Of a stretch of DNA of 7,007 nt, positions 5,826 to 7,007 are shown piece after piece. Where the stretch lies: positions 1 through 7,007 of the forward strand of contig JACDBD010000271.1 in NCBI GenBank assembly GCA_013695115.1, written 5' to 3'. How positions within the stretch are numbered: the stretch's first letter is position 1; each line of letters begins with the position of its first letter. Position numbers and translations under genes: made by a program. The notes below the pieces were generated by a model. It saw nothing but the letters and a program-made list of their open reading frames with translations. It made no database searches and was not told where the DNA came from. Source of the DNA: Actinomycetota bacterium (lineage in GTDB: Bacteria; Actinomycetota; Acidimicrobiia; IMCC26256; JACDBD01).

Positions 5826-5873
5826 TTTGGCGTCACTTTGCCGGGACTATTCCGGCGCGCCGACGCCAAACGC
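5826..5873. repeat. 48-bp nested palindromic repeat, copy 2
   Basis: The outer arms TTTGGCGTC (5826-5834) and GACGCCAAA (5862-5870) are identical to copy 1. The inner stem is CCGGGA (5841-5846) with TTCCGG (5850-5855) around CTA; its one change from copy 1 still allows a G-U pair in RNA. The five differences from copy 1 spare the outer arms and the loop. It ends seven bases beyond the ftsH stop codon (5881-5883, minus strand) and directly follows the DUF559 remnant on the plus strand, so it lies between convergent genes and could act as a bidirectional terminator. Confidence 0.9.
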
Positions 5874-5880
5874 ACACACC

Positions 5881-7007
5881 TCAGTCGCGCGCGGGCTGAG
5901 GCTCCTCGACCGTCGCGCCCCCCAGGCCATCGTCGACGACGTCACCGAGCGACTCGCCCGGGGGCGGAGGCGGCACCTCGACCGCGGCGCCCTCGGCGGT
6001 CACCGTCTTGCGGGGACCGCCGACCTTGCGGCCCATCGCCTCGTCGACCAGCCGCGCCACCTCTTCGCCGTCGAGCGTCTCGTGCTCGAGCAGGTTGCGG
6101 GCGACGGCTTCGAGGCCGGCGCGGTACTCGCCCAAGACCTTCCGGGCGCGGTCCTCCTCCTCGCGCAGGATGCGCTCGACCTCCTCGTCGATCACGCGGG
6201 CGGTGTCGTCGGAGTAGTCGCGGGTGTGCACCAGGTCCTCGCCCAGGAACACCGCGCCCTGCGATCCCCACGCCATGGGCCCGATCCGATCGGACATGCC
6301 CCACTCCCGCACCATCTTGCGGGCGAGCTCGGTGATGCCGACGAGGTCGTTCTGTGCGCCCGTCGACTGGTGCCCGTACACGAGCTCCTCGGCGATTCGC
6401 CCGCCCAGCCGTACCACCAGCGAGTCCGCGATGTACTCCTTCTTGTAGATGTGCTTCTCCTCGATGGGCAGCTGCTGAGTCACGCCCAGCGCCATGCCCG
6501 TCGGGAGGATCGTCACCTTGTGGACCGGGTCGGCGTGCTCGAGAACGTAGGCGAGCACCGCGTGGCCGCCCTCGTGGTAGGCGACGACCTCCTTCTCCTC
6601 CTCGGAGAGCGCCATCGACTCCCGCTCGAGGCCCATGAGCACCCGGTCGCGGGCGGCCTCGAAGTCCTCGGCGTGGATCTCCTGTTTCCCCCGCCGCACC
6701 GCGAACAGCGCGGCCTCGTTCACGAGGTTGGCGAGGTCGGCGCCGCTCATGCCGGGCGTGCCCCGGGCGATGATCTCGGGGTCGACGTCGTCGGCGATCT
6801 TCTTGTCCTTGAAGTGCACCTTGAGGATCGCGAGCCGCTCCCCCTGAGTCGGAAGCGGGATGATGATCTGGCGGTCGAACCGGCCCGGCCGCAGGAGCGC
6901 GGGGTCGAGCACGTCGGGCCGGTTGGTGGCGGCCATCATCACGATGCCCTCGGTCGCCTCGAACCCGTCCATCTCCGCCAGCATCTGGTTGAGCGTCTGC
7001 TCGCGCT
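5881..7007 (-). CDS. ftsH: ATP-dependent zinc metalloprotease FtsH, C-terminal part
   Basis: FtsH is a membrane-anchored hexameric AAA+ protease that unfolds and degrades membrane and short-lived cytosolic proteins. The window holds its last 375 or so codons; the transmembrane region, Walker A and Walker B lie beyond the right edge. Visible features, in order, are the AAA second region of homology ([20 protein letters not shown], with the arginine-finger segment), and the AAA lid ([20 protein letters not shown]). Next is the zinc-binding HEGGH at 6562-6576, a variant of the usual HEAGH, and the third zinc ligand Asp in TGAQNDL (6346-6348). After a helical protease domain comes a low-complexity acidic/proline-rich tail (VPPPPPGES to the end), common in actinobacterial forms and probably disordered. 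The frame is intact over 1.1 kb despite many G/C runs. It is convergent with the DUF559 remnant. Confidence 0.98.
   Translation of the reverse strand, partial: REQTLNQMLAEMDGFEATEGIVMMAATNRPDVLDPALLRPGRFDRQIIIPLPTQGERLAILKVHFKDKKIADDVDPEIIARGTPGMSGADLANLVNEAALFAVRRGKQEIHAEDFEAARDRVLMGLERESMALSEEEKEVVAYHEGGHAVLAYVLEHADPVHKVTILPTGMALGVTQQLPIEEKHIYKKEYIADSLVVRLGGRIAEELVYGHQSTGAQNDLVGITELARKMVREWGMSDRIGPMAWGSQGAVFLGEDLVHTRDYSDDTARVIDEEVERILREEEDRARKVLGEYRAGLEAVARNLLEHETLDGEEVARLVDEAMGRKVGGPRKTVTAEGAAVEVPPPPPGESLGDVVDDGLGGATVEEPQPARD

Noticed and set aside
363..5873. A CRISPR array based on the repeated palindrome
   Set aside because: There are only two copies, 5.4 kb apart, with no regular spacers or cas genes.
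5205..6335. A 376-residue plus-strand open frame joining crotonase, DUF559 and DNA antisense to ftsH as a possible fusion protein
   Set aside because: It changes between unrelated families at an abrupt junction, contains out-of-frame stretches, and its last third is antisense to an intact conserved gene.

Overview
This is a high-GC window. Its protein sequences look actinobacterial, perhaps Acidimicrobiia-like: the dCTP deaminase, the FtsH with an acidic/proline-rich tail, and an AbiEi-type helix-turn-helix plus DUF559 protein. That placement is inferred from recognised sequence flavour only.

Layout, left to right. Positions 1-351 hold a small thioredoxin-fold protein (+). A 48-bp nested palindrome lies at 363-410. 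Positions 448-1000 hold the N-terminal half of an AbiEi/DUF559 protein (+), frameshifted twice. A decayed hydantoinase A fragment (-) occupies about 1019-1490, followed by about 300 bp with no recognisable gene. An intact polytopic GT-C-like membrane protein (-) lies at 1796-3790. It is divergent from a short exported Pro/Thr-repeat protein (+) at 3899-4183. Next come a broken dCTP deaminase gene (+, 4322-4831) and a broken, 3'-truncated crotonase-family gene (+, 4845-5455). The C-terminal DUF559 nuclease half of an AbiEi/DUF559 protein (+) covers 5457-5825. A second copy of the 48-bp palindrome is at 5826-5873. The 3' part of ftsH (-) runs from 5881 off the right edge.

The most notable structure is the symmetry. 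The 48-bp palindrome sits a few bases after the stop codon of the left housekeeping-type gene (trx-like) and of the right one (ftsH). Between the two copies are the N half and the C half of what could be one AbiEi/DUF559 gene, in the right order and orientation. About two residues appear to be missing between the halves, and about 4.45 kb of unrelated, mostly broken genes lies in the gap. Either one repeat-bracketed nuclease gene was split by a large insertion or rearrangement, or two related cassettes each lost one half.

Four of the genes carry frameshifts, many of them at short G or C runs, while trx-like, GT-C and ftsH are intact. Genuine decay and homopolymer sequencing error are both possible, and cannot be fully separated from the sequence alone. 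There is no evident shared pathway among the genes in the interval; it reads as an accessory, rearranged region flanked by conserved genes.
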